Positions 41,468 to 51,723 of a DNA stretch of 64,000 bases are shown here, one piece after another (position 1 is the stretch's first letter; each line of letters starts with the position of its first letter). A program made the translations under genes and the position numbers. A model generated the notes under the pieces. It had not been told where the DNA came from. It saw nothing but the letters and a program-made list of their open reading frames with translations, and did not search any database. This DNA comes from Entamoeba invadens IP1 (taxonomy: Eukaryota > Evosea > Mastigamoebida > Endamoebidae): the NCBI RefSeq assembly GCF_000330505.1, contig NW_004440309.1:161088-225087 (forward strand), given 5' to 3'.

Positions 41468-42405
41468 ATAAATTTTGGCTTTTTGAAATTATAATTTATT
41501 TAATAAAAAAATATAATTAATTATCAAAAAATGAAACCATTTAAAAATAATTAATGATATTAATATATTTATATATTTATATATTTAGTGGGGTTTTTTC
41601 CCGTTTTTTAGTTTTGTATTAAACTATATTATTTGGTAATACGAAACATAAAACGCTTAAGTGTCTTTTTATGGATTATTTTATTTAAATTTAACCAATT
41701 GAGTGTTGTTTTCTTGTTTATTTAACCACAAAACAAAATTGTTAAAGAAAAAATAAAAAGGGCAAAATAAATGAATAAAATATGTTTCCGAAGTAAACAG
41801 CAAAATAAATTATCGATTACCAACCAGAAAATAATTAATATTTTAATACTACATCTTATGGTTTAACTACTAGATTAATAAATAAAACCATTAATTGATT
41901 AAATAAAAACTAATAAAAATTCCATAATAAAAATACAAATGACATAAAAGATCATTTTGCCAGTAGAAATTATTATTTGTTAAGAAAAATAGCTTTCCAT
42001 TTACTTCTAATATGGTGTTTATATATGGAAATGGAAAAAAATTAAACATTGCGAATTTCCCGTATTTTATGTTTTTTCTGTCGATACTCAAAACACTGAA
42101 TTATTTTAAAAAATAATAAAAAAACAACCTCACGAAATACTTTTTAAACAAAAGAATTTTTTCATACCATAAGATAACATATTTTACATAAGAAGTAAAT
42201 TTAAATTAAACTGAAAACCAAATAAACTCACTTCAGGGAACTTGATCTTCGACACTATTGAATAATAGTAAAAATAGTTATATTCTACTTATACCCAAAT
42301 TCACCAACAAAACAGCTATGTTTTATGTTGACTCCAGAAGTTTGATTGATAACAGCAAAAACCAACCTAATACTATCAAAGACTTCAAACTACATTTTCA
42401 TTTTT
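41468..42405. other. 938-bp intergenic, A/T rich
   Basis: The old neighbourhood of the MULE target and the upstream region of the second LRR gene. Only low-complexity ORFs; no RNA gene recognised. Confidence 0.5.
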
Positions 42406-44115
42406 ATGTCGAATACACACAAACTTAAGACACTGACGCCGTCATCGCTTCTTCGGGTTGTGAATTACATGAAGCGCTCCGAGGACATCAGAAATATTCC
42501 CCTGATATCCAAAAAGTATAAGAACATCCTCAGACTCTTTACTTTTAACCCAACAGACGACATCTCACTGTTTGACAACATGGAGGTCCACTTCATGTAC
42601 ACCCCAACATGCCCCTCTGTCAAAGGCAAAAAGACTATTGTGACGTATCCACTCAGTATCCACGAGTCAATCCGCCACATCAAAATTGGACGGAAGTGTG
42701 CAAATGTTATATTTACTAAAGAAGACAGAGAGATCTTTGGTGACACAATTCCACGGTCCGTAACTGTCAGAATTCTCCCCCCGGGATCAAAACCACAGAC
42801 TCCATCCTCTTCCGCAGCAGTGTCCAGACATTCCTCGATCTTATCATTTTCTTCAAGAAGCTCATTTGAAAAAGCTACTGGTAACTCGAGAATCATTAAA
42901 CTTGATTTTGTCCCTTCAATTGGGGAAACGACTTTTCGGAATGACACAACCATCCAAGACGTCTGCTTTAAAGATCTTTTGAGAGTGAAAACACGAGCGT
43001 TTCAGATGTGCGAAAATTTGGTATCGTTCCAGGCAGACTCCGTCGCCATTTTGGAGGACTTCTGTTTCTCAAAGTGTCATATGTTGAAGCGAGTAACGAT
43101 CGGGAAACTGGAAGTCATCGGACACAACTGTTTTAACGAGTGTTACAAATTAAAGCACTTCAATGTGGGGCAACTAGGGTTTCCCATATACGTTGAATTG
43201 GTGACGTATTCTGTAGCAATGGCGTTGTACCAGAGTAATGTGTTGTGCACCGATACTGTCTTTTGTCAGATGGATAAAAAGCGATATGGAGAGACGATTC
43301 CTTTTAATTTGCCGGTTCACCATTTAGAGGACGACTGTTTTGCTTTTTCTGATGTTAATATGAGAGAGTTAGTATTACCTCCTTCTGTGGTCTCTTTGGG
43401 GTGTCGGTGCTTTATTGAATGCACTTCTATACAGTGTGTTACGTTATCACCACATTTACAGTCGATTGGAGAAAAATGCTTTTATGGATGTACTTTACTG
43501 TATAAGATCGAGTTACCGGACTCTCTTACGTCGATTGGGAACAACTGCTTTGATGGATGCCCCAATTTAAAGGTGCTCACTGCGCCAACCGCATTAAACC
43601 CTATACGAGCAAATATGTCGTATCACGTGTGTAAACTGTTTGAAGCCATCAAAGTGAAGTGTTTGTCTGTGTGTTACACGAGTACCGACCGACAGATCTA
43701 TGGCGACATATTGCCACAAAGCTGCGCGTTTTTGTCACTGAGCGAGAGCTGCTTCAAAAACTTTGAATTAATTCAAAGCATCACTCCACAGACTTCGAGA
43801 AGTAATCACTCGTTAAAGCTTCCCTCGACTTTAGTCTCATTGGATAAGAACTGCTTTCAAAATTGTGTGAATTTGAAGAACGTCGTCATCCCGCAATCAG
43901 TCGAGTCATTAGGAGAAAGTTGCTTTGCGGACTGCGTCTCACTCATTTCAGTGACCCTCCCCTCTTCCGTCAAAATAATTAGCAACAACTGTTTTCGAGG
44001 GTGTAAGAGTTTGAAGAATATCATCTTCCCTCCAACCGTCCGACTGGGTGAGAAATGCTTTTCGGGGTGTTATGCGTTGAACACAAAACTGAATGCGCCG
44101 TCAAATTGTTGGTGA
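42406..44115 (+). CDS. BspA-type leucine-rich repeat protein (second)
   Basis: 569 residues from the first ATG (42406); the frame extends to 42346 only through non-ATG codons. An F-box-like N-terminal helical region ('SLLRVVNYMKRSEDIRNIPLISKKYK') is followed by LRR_5 repeats of the CFxxCxxLxxIxLP type (NCFDGCPNLKVL, SCFADCVSLISVTLP, NCFRGCKSLKNIIFP). Two blocks of repeats are separated by 'DRQIYGDILPQSC'-type spacers that occur twice (also 'DREIFGDTIPRSV', 'KKRYGETIPFNL'), a higher-order repeat. It has the same family layout as the gene at 7132-8385. No membrane anchor is visible. It probably serves in protein interaction; the exact role is unknown. Confidence 0.85.
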   Translation: MSNTHKLKTLTPSSLLRVVNYMKRSEDIRNIPLISKKYKNILRLFTFNPTDDISLFDNMEVHFMYTPTCPSVKGKKTIVTYPLSIHESIRHIKIGRKCANVIFTKEDREIFGDTIPRSVTVRILPPGSKPQTPSSSAAVSRHSSILSFSSRSSFEKATGNSRIIKLDFVPSIGETTFRNDTTIQDVCFKDLLRVKTRAFQMCENLVSFQADSVAILEDFCFSKCHMLKRVTIGKLEVIGHNCFNECYKLKHFNVGQLGFPIYVELVTYSVAMALYQSNVLCTDTVFCQMDKKRYGETIPFNLPVHHLEDDCFAFSDVNMRELVLPPSVVSLGCRCFIECTSIQCVTLSPHLQSIGEKCFYGCTLLYKIELPDSLTSIGNNCFDGCPNLKVLTAPTALNPIRANMSYHVCKLFEAIKVKCLSVCYTSTDRQIYGDILPQSCAFLSLSESCFKNFELIQSITPQTSRSNHSLKLPSTLVSLDKNCFQNCVNLKNVVIPQSVESLGESCFADCVSLISVTLPSSVKIISNNCFRGCKSLKNIIFPPTVRLGEKCFSGCYALNTKLNAPSNCW

Positions 44116-44181
44116 GTTGTTTTATAAATGATTTGTTTATGAGAGTTAATTATTTATTAATGAGACTACCACAAAGCACAC

Positions 44182-45336
44182 TCAATTATCAACTTTTCGA
44201 AAATATTTGACTAAGACTGGAAAGTACTTGACAAGAAATATGACTTGCTCCGACACACTGTGACACTCGAGAAATGGTTTTGTTGAGAAGATATTAATCA
44301 TCAACGCGGTGAATGGGTATTTCAAGACCGTGAAATTGAATTTGAAGTGTTCCCGTGTCCACACATCATTCACTTCTTGAGGAATAAGCAATTCCGTGTT
44401 CCGTTGTTTTGTGATAAAGTCTTTAAATAAGGCATAGGAGACAACTTGGAGGGATACAGTGTCGAGGTAAAACACATTCAAAAAGCAGGATTGAACATTT
44501 TCCTTTGGGATTTGTGTTAAGAGGTTAGCGGCTATTAAAGGGAGAACGTCTTGATTGTCGATGTATCGCACTGAAACAACAAAATCGATTAATTCGGTCA
44601 TTTTGAGCATTGGAGTGGACTCTGTTAAGACCTCATTGAGAAAGATCATTTTGATCATGTTCTTCTTCAATAAATCGACATTAAAAGCGTCTTTATAAAA
44701 CTCCGCGGCCACAACAACAGCATCTTCATTTGGTGAATTCAGACGACGACGTTTTTCATTGATTGTGCTGACTAAAGTGGAACTAATCCAACTCCTGAGA
44801 TCAACCCATTTGAAACACCCAATGTCATTTGTTTTGAGAACGACTTTCTCGCCAAGAAGGTGTTTGGCTTGTTCTTCATATCTGCTTAAAACGGTCACTA
44901 AAGGCTTCACAAGAGTCCCATCCGAACATATCGCATAGAAAATTTCCGACTCGCAACTCTCGCGTTTGATCTCGACGGGATCTGGAGAGCCTTTCATTTG
45001 ACAAAAACAACGCTGCGGTGTTAAACACTTCAACGACCGCCCATACTCGTCGCAGACAAACACAAACTCTCTTTTTATGTTGGTGATACTCTGTAGAATC
45101 GACTGGTGGTATCGAGTCATTTGATCGATAGAACATCGTCCGCGCATCATCCGACATTCGACCTGTCGCCACCCATATTCTTTCTTCAACACGGAATTCA
45201 TCACGATGTCTCTATTGACCTTTAAGCCGTTACTTAAGCGTTGGAACAGTCCTTCTCCCACATAAGTTCTTTCGTTCACAAAGCGGTTGATGATTTCTAC
45301 TAGGCGAGTGACGTTGCCCTCTGTCGCCGCATTCAT
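44182..45336 (-). CDS. orphan protein with possible relic DDE-transposase fold
   Basis: 384 residues from the first ATG (45336); the frame reaches 45345 only through a GTG. There is no certain family. The central part reads like a DDE_1/pogo-type integrase core: 'FVFVCDEYGRSLKCLTPQRC' (strand 1 with D-E), 'IFYAICSDGTLVKPLVTVLS' (the usual 'aisadG...pplvI' strand), a Trp-containing helix 'WVDLRSWISS', then 'EDAVVVAAEFYKDAFN', where an active enzyme would have LLLDnaxxH. The later catalytic residues are therefore missing. The frame is intact with normal codon use and no terminal repeats nearby, which suggests a domesticated host gene rather than a live transposon. It could also be an unrelated Entamoeba-specific protein. 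Confidence 0.55.
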   Translation of the reverse strand: MNAATEGNVTRLVEIINRFVNERTYVGEGLFQRLSNGLKVNRDIVMNSVLKKEYGWRQVECRMMRGRCSIDQMTRYHQSILQSITNIKREFVFVCDEYGRSLKCLTPQRCFCQMKGSPDPVEIKRESCESEIFYAICSDGTLVKPLVTVLSRYEEQAKHLLGEKVVLKTNDIGCFKWVDLRSWISSTLVSTINEKRRRLNSPNEDAVVVAAEFYKDAFNVDLLKKNMIKMIFLNEVLTESTPMLKMTELIDFVVSVRYIDNQDVLPLIAANLLTQIPKENVQSCFLNVFYLDTVSLQVVSYALFKDFITKQRNTELLIPQEVNDVWTREHFKFNFTVLKYPFTALMINIFSTKPFLECHSVSEQVIFLVKYFPVLVKYFRKVDN

Positions 45337-45468
45337 TGATATCACTTTTTAAGTTTCTATTACTACGAAAAGATCATCATTTTGTGTGATAAGCATTTGT
45401 ATAATTTGTATAGAATTGAACTAATGAACGAATTAATAAAAAGTCAATTGAAGATAAACACTAGATTT

Positions 45469-47096
45469 TCAAAGGCGAATTTCTTGTTGCAAGTGATTCA
45501 CTTGTGCCTGGCAATAGGGACTGTTTTCCTCACAAAAACGCTGTTCTTCCCATACATGAGCCAGTCCATCGCCAAATGCACTTCGTACGGTTAATGACCG
45601 CATTAACCCAAATGTCCTGAATGGTGCAAGTAACTCGTCGAAATACGTCTTGTAAAATGGCGGGAAGTAGAATTTGGTGATTTCTCCGATTCTGTTATTC
45701 AAGTCGACGGGGAAGTGATACCCGAGAATCAATTCGATTTTAGCACGGATCCCATTAATGCCATCAGATTGTGGGTCTTGTGAAGAATATTGCGACAAGA
45801 AGATGACAATCGATAAGATGATTCCTGTTGTCAAGAACGATTTAATGGGGTTCAAAAAGGCGAGTGCACTCGACTCGTCGAAGGTAATTGATTGCAAGTC
45901 GTTGCCATTAAGACTGAACCCTAACATCAATATTAAAAGACCAATCAACACCGTCTTTAAGTTCTTCACTACCATTTTCTTCTTCTTATCACTCTTCTGC
46001 GTCGAAACTAACTTTTGAGCGTGTTTCTGTGCTTTATTCAATTTGTATTGAAAGGAGTGGTCATACCCGACGTAGTGGAAGACCTTTTCCGCAGCATACG
46101 ACCAAGTGTTGTCCAAGAAAAAGGAGTAATCCGAGAGGAAGATGAAGTCAATGACACCACTAACTATCGAGAAGATCCCACTCACAAACATGAAAAACAC
46201 TTTTTGGTCGAAGTTGGCACGAAGTCTCTTTTTTACACTATTGATTACTCTCTGCGCTCAATTCTTTCAATTTGATGTTCTCAAAGAAAGCATTGGAAAG
46301 CATTTGAATACAAAACAAACGTCTCGATGAGGATAAAACGCATCTCTTCATAATCTCTGAGGTAACTGAAGTGCTCAAAAGTGAACTCATTTTCGCCATA
46401 CGATTGAAGTGGAGCATACAAAAAGACGTCATGTGCGGACTTATTCAGAACAGATTTCAAATATTTGACAAAGTACTTTGTGTGACAGACTTTCTGGATA
46501 GAGTTTGAGAGAGTGAAGTCCCCTTGAACGGTTTCTGTGACGTATCGGAGGATGACTGAAAGTACATCATCGGAGAAGGACAACTTCCTTAAAATGCGGT
46601 GTTTAATCTCTTGAGTAGTAACATTCTCATCGGTCCCAAAGATGTTCAGTTCCGTACGGACTTGCTTCGCTATGTCTAAGTTCAACTTCTCTGCTATTCC
46701 CTCATGTCCATCGACATTGTCCCATTCATCGATGTTATATATCTGTTGACATGTCGGGGAAGACATATAGCGATACGTCGAATAATATTTTTTGAACAGT
46801 TTAGTGATGGTGTAGACATAATTAATAAAACTGATCATAAAGAGGGTAGCTATGAATGAAAAGATCGTCCACCTCCACCAAACTAATGTGAAAAATTCGT
46901 CCGTCTTGACAAAGAAGTTAAAATTGTAAAACGTGAGTAACGAAAAGATCGTGGCTACCACTAAGATCTGGAAAAATGAGGACAACTTCTTAAAGATAAT
47001 AAACCAAAACCCACCTCCATTCCACAACTTGTAGATATTCTCGATTTTCACAGATAACTGCTTTTGACCACTTCGTTGGTCTGTTAGAAACTTCAT
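45469..47096 (-). CDS. ATG9: ATG9-like autophagy membrane protein (two exons)
   Basis: Exons are 47096..46321 and 46237..45469 on the minus strand. The 83-nt intron begins GTTTGT and ends TAG; joining gives 514 residues. Hydrophobic segments include 'ILVVATIFSLLTFYNFNFF', 'WTIFSFIATLFMISFINYV', 'VFFMFVSGIFSIVSGVIDFI', 'TVLIGLLILMLGFSL' and 'TTGIILSIVIFLS'. ATG9-like features occur in order: an N-terminal pair of membrane helices, 'HRILRKLSFSDDVLSVI', 'TWSYAAEKVFHYVGYDHSFQYKLNKAQKHA', then a paired hydrophobic stretch and 'FFPPFYKTYFDELLAPF'-like sequence. ATG9 is the lipid scramblase that seeds autophagosomes. The protein is short and divergent for the family, so the assignment is good but not certain. 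Confidence 0.7.
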
Positions 47097-47699
47097 TGAA
47101 GTACTGATTCTGACTTTACTAGTTACTCTTTGATGATTTTGTTGTATAATCGGTACTTCGAATTTTTGTTGAACAAATTGTTATTATTGTGTTTTCGTTG
47201 AGTGGTTTTGTGATGGTTCTTAACTGTACCATTGTTTAATTGTATATTTACTAGTATATTGTTATTATTATGGAATGTGATGAAGGTTGAATTTGTCTTC
47301 ACAACGCTATGACGGATCTATATTTGCTGTTTGATGGTTTTTCACACAAAAATTACTTGAAAATAAAAAAAAAGTTAAAAAAGTATATTACCAAGTAATA
47401 ATTAAAACATACTATTGATTTTATTATATTTAAAATTTGAAATTGCCTGATAAATTACGTAAAATTCGATTCAAATTCGATTCAAATTTAATTTAAAAAA
47501 TAAAAAAATAAAAACAAAATTTACTAAATTATTTAAATTTACAAATTAGAATAATTTAATAAAATAATATAATAAAGTTACTTGCACATTATAGTTAAAG
47601 ATTTAAGGAAAAAAGGAAATAGAATTCCATTCTACTCTATTTTTGAAATAGAATCCGATTTGTAAGGAAGAAAGATAGAGTCAACTCAAAAGACATAGC
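47097..47699. other. 603-bp divergent intergenic
   Basis: Between ATG9-like (minus) and YKT6 (plus). A/T rich with a direct repeat ATTCGATTCAAATT around 47463-47490; nothing else is recognised. Confidence 0.5.
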
Positions 47700-48332
47700 A
47701 TGTCACTTATCTCGCTGTGTATTCTGGCGTCGAAAGAAGGAGAGATTAGTATTGCGCACATTCTATATGATACAAGCAAGTTTTCATTTATCGGAATAGA
47801 GACTATCAAAGAGTTTATATCGTTTGGGTTTATTGAAGTAGCTACACGGAGTGAAATAGATAAACGGATGGTTCTTTCAACATCAGAATATGGAGGGATA
47901 TTATTTAATGTTTTATTACGAGGGGATGGTATAGGAGTTGGTGTATTAACCAATCAAACATATCCGAAGAACACAATTACTTACATCATACACAGAAGCT
48001 TTGAGGTGTTTTATGAACGTGGTGAATGGAACGAGTTAACACAGTCTTTTAATGTCGAAGGGACTATTCAACAATGTAAAACGGAATTGAAATATCTCTT
48101 TGAACACTTCGGAAGAGAGCGGAACATGGAATTGTCAAAGGAAGAAATGATCAAAAATGAACTTGATGAGATCAACGAGAAGATGGGCTGTTTAATCACT
48201 AAATTGGTCTCTAGAGAAGAAGACTTGGCTGATGTGGTCACAAAGTCGGAAGTCCTTTCTGAAAGATCTAAAAAGTTATACAAAAGAACCAAAAAGGCTA
48301 AAAGATGTCATGTGCCTTGCGTGATTTTGTGA
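47700..48332 (+). CDS. YKT6: YKT6-type R-SNARE with C-terminal CaaX
   Basis: 210 residues. An N-terminal longin fold (about 1-125) is followed by an R-SNARE helix (about 145-200), with R172 at the zero layer in 'KLVSREEDLADVVTKSEVL', very close to YKT6. The protein ends C203-H-V-P-C207-V-I-L, a prenylation box (CVIL; the final Leu suggests geranylgeranyl rather than farnesyl). A second cysteine, available for palmitoylation, is displaced from the usual adjacent position. There is no membrane helix, as expected for YKT6. It works in ER-Golgi, endosomal and autophagosomal fusion. Confidence 0.9.
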   Translation: MSLISLCILASKEGEISIAHILYDTSKFSFIGIETIKEFISFGFIEVATRSEIDKRMVLSTSEYGGILFNVLLRGDGIGVGVLTNQTYPKNTITYIIHRSFEVFYERGEWNELTQSFNVEGTIQQCKTELKYLFEHFGRERNMELSKEEMIKNELDEINEKMGCLITKLVSREEDLADVVTKSEVLSERSKKLYKRTKKAKRCHVPCVIL

Positions 48333-48413
48333 CGTACTTGGGCAATATCTGTTTTTCTGTTTTATATTGACTGTTTTTGTGCAATTCAACAATTCATTAT
48401 GTTGAACAATTTC

Positions 48414-48594
48414 CACAAAAAAAGATTACAAATAATTAAAATTGTTTTTATTGATGAGTGTTGGTGTATCATATGAAGAAACTCAGCTGAGTGTGAGTTA
48501 CACCGAAATGATATTACAGAAAAAAAAGATTGATGTTTAATCACAAAGTTAAAGCTCGAAATTATCACAAAAAAAAATCTTTCATTTTAAAAAA
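48414..48594 (+). repeat. 181-bp inverted repeat, copy A
   Basis: Lies 82 bp after the YKT6 stop. It is 100% identical, over 181 bp, to the reverse complement of 55022-55202. Inside is a stem-loop at 48463-48504 (GGTGT..AACTCA / TGAGTT..ACACC) and three AATC-T-tract motifs when read on the minus strand. No coding potential is convincing. Confidence 0.95.
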
Positions 48595-49287
48595 AATAGT
48601 AAATAGTAATAATATTTTATTTATTAAATATAATTAAAAAATTGGTATATTCATATAAATATTCTCAAACACAATATTATTTGATAAAATTAGATTTAAT
48701 AAAATAACAAAATAAAATAAAAATTCACTATTTTTAGTTATTGTATTTTTTTTTTGCCATTTTTAAATTAATAAAAACTATCAAGAAAAAAAACTCACCA
48801 CAAAAATCAAGAACAAAAAGAAAATTCATTTGTTAATTCATAGAATAACATAAATAAGATAGTATAAACAATGTGAATTATACTAAAAATTCGGGCAATC
48901 TAATCTAAAAACCAACCAACAATAATTAATTATTGTAAATCGAACAAACCATATTTTACCATTAATAAATGATAAAAGACGAAAAAAAAATACAAATGAA
49001 AAACAAAAATACCTTTTCAACCTATTTTTAAAAACTATACTCAAGTAGTAAAATTATTATAAAAATCGCAACGAAAAACGAACCGAATAAAAGAAAAAAG
49101 TCATAAAAATCAACACCACTTTGAATCAAACTATTTTGACTTTACTTTAACTTTATTAAAAAACAAACCACAAAAGCTTTTTTTTCAAATAAATCGAAGC
49201 AAACAAATATGAAAAAGTATTTTTGAGACAAAAAAAGTGAATGATTTGTTTATTATTATTTTTGAAGAGAAACGAAAAGACGGAATT
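48595..49287. other. intergenic, A/T rich
   Basis: Low-complexity A-rich plus strand sequence between the 181-bp repeat and a small minus-strand gene; no gene recognised. Confidence 0.5.
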
Positions 49288-49509
49288 TTACATGTAACAC
49301 GAACCAGAGATGAATGAATCGCAGCTCTCGAGCTCTGATGTCTCGTCACTGAAATCGAAAGAGAAGTTCAAGGTATTCGATGGCTCACTCTGAGGAACAT
49401 AGAGGTTAGCCATATTGAATGCCATGACTTGCTGCTCAAATGGATTTACATACCCAAACCGCAAAGAGTTAAAAGAAGGGAGGAGTACATTGGAAGTGCG
49501 GCAAGTCAT
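49288..49509 (-). CDS. small orphan protein (73 aa)
   Basis: 73 residues with normal codon use and a much higher G+C than the surrounding sequence. It is Ser/Asn/Phe-rich with an acidic C-terminal half ('FSFDFSDETSELESCDSFIS') and has no known domain. Just upstream on the same strand are a TATA-like GATTTAAAG (49532-49540) and a GAAC box AAGGAACA (49522-49529), at spacings typical of Entamoeba promoters. This argues that it is expressed. An in-frame stop precedes the ATG. It could be a complete short protein or the first exon of a gene that I cannot extend. Confidence 0.5.
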   Translation of the reverse strand: MTCRTSNVLLPSFNSLRFGYVNPFEQQVMAFNMANLYVPQSEPSNTLNFSFDFSDETSELESCDSFISGSCYM

Positions 49510-49521
49510 ATTTGATATCTT

Positions 49522-49540
49522 TGTTCCTTCCCTTTAAATC
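49522..49540 (-). promoter_or_regulatory. Entamoeba core promoter: TATA-like and GAAC boxes
   Basis: On the minus strand GATTTAAAG is followed by AAGGAACA about 12 nt before the ATG at 49509. The order and spacing match the known tripartite Entamoeba promoter. Confidence 0.45.
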
Positions 49541-50577
49541 CCGTTTTAGGCCAATCAAATTCACTTGCATTTGAATAGCTCTGTTTTTTTAATTCATTTT
49601 CCTTTTTGTCTAGTTTGCAAGAAAAATAGATGTTCGAATTCAATCGGGAAGATTTGGGGACTTTTCCCCCATGTTGCCATGTACATTCCAGTACCACAAC
49701 CAACTTTTTATAACAGTTTATTTCTAAAGAAAATAGGCCATTATTTAAACAATAGTTCGGGAATTTATTCGGGGGTAATTTATGTGATAAACGGTTATAA
49801 ATAAAACATTTTTAAAATAAGATTCAACAATAACACTATTTGCATAACATTTGCCATAACACTTTGAGTCACATTATTATAAGTTCCCTGGTGACATCAA
49901 TTAAAATGATGTTTACAAGTTCCAACATTATACACGACTTGAAACACATTAAAATTTTTGCACAAACGAATTACATATTAAAAGTGCGTTTATACAATAT
50001 TTGAATATGACATTTTCTGTGAACCTTTTGAACTTGTTTATCTCTCAATTTTCGTAACACAAATTTCCTCTCGTTCCAACATAATCATTTGAATGAAAAT
50101 CTCACTATGTCAATCACAATAAAGTCAACTTTCTGATTAAAAGTTCAGATAACTTTCAAATCTCAAAAAATTGAGATCTCACTATAAAAAACTCACAAAA
50201 ATCATTTATCGGAACACAAAAAATCAATTGTATTATTTTTTCTAATGTAAAATTGAAAACTGATTTTTTCTTCCGATAAATCTTGATCGCAAAAACAATT
50301 ACCAGAACTTGCTCTTTTTTGTTTTTTTTGACGTTTTGATGAGTGTACTTTGACGAATTACTGATTCCAAAAATAAATAACAGTTCTTATATTATATCAT
50401 TAAATTTACCATGATTGTAGTATTAAAAATAAAAAATTACAAATTAGTAATTTTTTCAAATTACGTTTTCATTATTTTATTTATATAATACAATATAATA
50501 TATATTTAACTATAATTGAATTAGAGCATATAAAGAAATAATCACTTAAATTAAATGTGATTAATCGTAAATTAAAA
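49541..50577. other. intergenic with a long hairpin
   Basis: More sequence complexity than most spacers here (about 49850-50300), but no ORF with coding character. It contains an imperfect hairpin at 50204-50281. It could hold a non-coding RNA or long 3' flank of the PP2C gene. Confidence 0.45.
50204..50281. repeat. 78-bp imperfect hairpin
   Basis: Arms 50204-50229 and 50258-50281 pair over ATTTATCGGAA and AAAAAATCA blocks, with a small bulge and one mismatch; the loop is 28 nt. Confidence 0.75.
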
Positions 50578-51723
50578 TTAAATTTTCATATCGGCTGGTA
50601 CTTCAAGTTCAAGTGGTTCGACTTGGCATCTGTTAAAGAGCCCATCGTTGAGTACAAGGACCGTGAGTGTGGAATGGTCCATTTTCCCGTGCAATGACTG
50701 GCTCGCTGGAATTTTAGTTTTGGTCTTTGAAGCCTCTATTTTCAGTGTTCGTTGCTTTTGTGTTCTCTCGACAACAAAGTCGTAAACGTTTTCACACAAC
50801 TGCACCAACGATGGCTCCAAATACATCTCAACCATTTTCGAGAAAAATTCACTCTTTCGTCTTTCTTGGTGTTGTACGTCTTCGTCAAGCCATTCGTTTC
50901 CACTCAAGCCACACTCGCTTGGCTTATCCACAAACATTCGAATGTCAAAGTTGTCGCAAATACCATCAGTCATCAATAACACTGAAGTCCCTGGGTGTAC
51001 AAATCGAATTCCACACCTGTAATTATCCAACTCAGGTAAATCTCCCTCGACTGGCCCAAGTCTCCCCCCAGTCGTTTTTACATCGACTCGTGAAACGTAC
51101 CCCTCGACTAACTCTTCGATTTTTTCAGACGAACGGTGCACCAAAAGACCTCTGCAATCTCCCAATGAAATATACAGAACAGCGTAAGTCATTTGGTCAG
51201 TCCGAAGCACCACAACGGCCTGGAAAGTGGTGAGTCCCGCGTCCATAGAAGTTTCTTCCGTTTCAAGAATTGAGCACTGAACATAAGCCATCGCGTCACT
51301 CATCACACGGAGAACTCGGCCCAGTGTTTTTTCCTTGACCGCCTCCGACGATACGTACTCGGCAAACTTCTCACACGCGACGTGTGCGCTTTTCGCGGGT
51401 CTGGACCCCATCCCGCAGCCGTCCGCAATCGACATGATCGCCATATTTTTGTAGACGTCTGTCTGCGTGAAGTCTGCTATTGGTTTCCCGAATTTCTGGT
51501 TGTTCATCACAGGATAAGTGCTGAAACAGATGTTTGCGAAATACTTCGAGTAGTTGACAAAGTACTGCTCTGGTGTTTTCTCAGACTGTGGGGAGCTGTT
51601 GTGGAAATAGACAACGCTTGGATCTGGAGGGAAGAAAGAATCTTTGAACTCCTCAAGTTTTTGTTTTTCGTAGGCGGCCTTGAAAAATTTAGAAATCCCT
51701 TTGTCGACGCGGAAGCTGGACAT
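50578..51723 (-). CDS. PP2C-like (PPM family) protein phosphatase
   Basis: 381 residues. PPM landmarks are 'MAIMSIADGCGMG' (motif with one metal-binding Asp), 'YISLGDCRGLLVHR' and 'VLLMTDGICDN', with 'MDHSTLTVLVLND' replacing the usual final DN(I/M)TV motif. Typical metal sites are DGHGG and GDSR; here they read DGCGMG and GDCR. Activity may therefore be altered, and a pseudophosphatase is possible. There is no signal or membrane segment. The promoter side has GGGAACTTGGAAAC just before the ATG on the minus strand. Confidence 0.75.
   Translation of the reverse strand: MSSFRVDKGISKFFKAAYEKQKLEEFKDSFFPPDPSVVYFHNSSPQSEKTPEQYFVNYSKYFANICFSTYPVMNNQKFGKPIADFTQTDVYKNMAIMSIADGCGMGSRPAKSAHVACEKFAEYVSSEAVKEKTLGRVLRVMSDAMAYVQCSILETEETSMDAGLTTFQAVVVLRTDQMTYAVLYISLGDCRGLLVHRSSEKIEELVEGYVSRVDVKTTGGRLGPVEGDLPELDNYRCGIRFVHPGTSVLLMTDGICDNFDIRMFVDKPSECGLSGNEWLDEDVQHQERRKSEFFSKMVEMYLEPSLVQLCENVYDFVVERTQKQRTLKIEASKTKTKIPASQSLHGKMDHSTLTVLVLNDGLFNRCQVEPLELEVPADMKI

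Noticed and set aside
42346..42405. N-terminal extension of the second LRR protein
   Set aside because: It begins with a non-ATG codon; the first ATG is 42406.
48386..48568. 60-residue minus-strand ORF inside the 181-bp repeat
   Set aside because: No matching conserved frame logic beyond the repeat itself, and it crosses T tracts; more likely non-coding.
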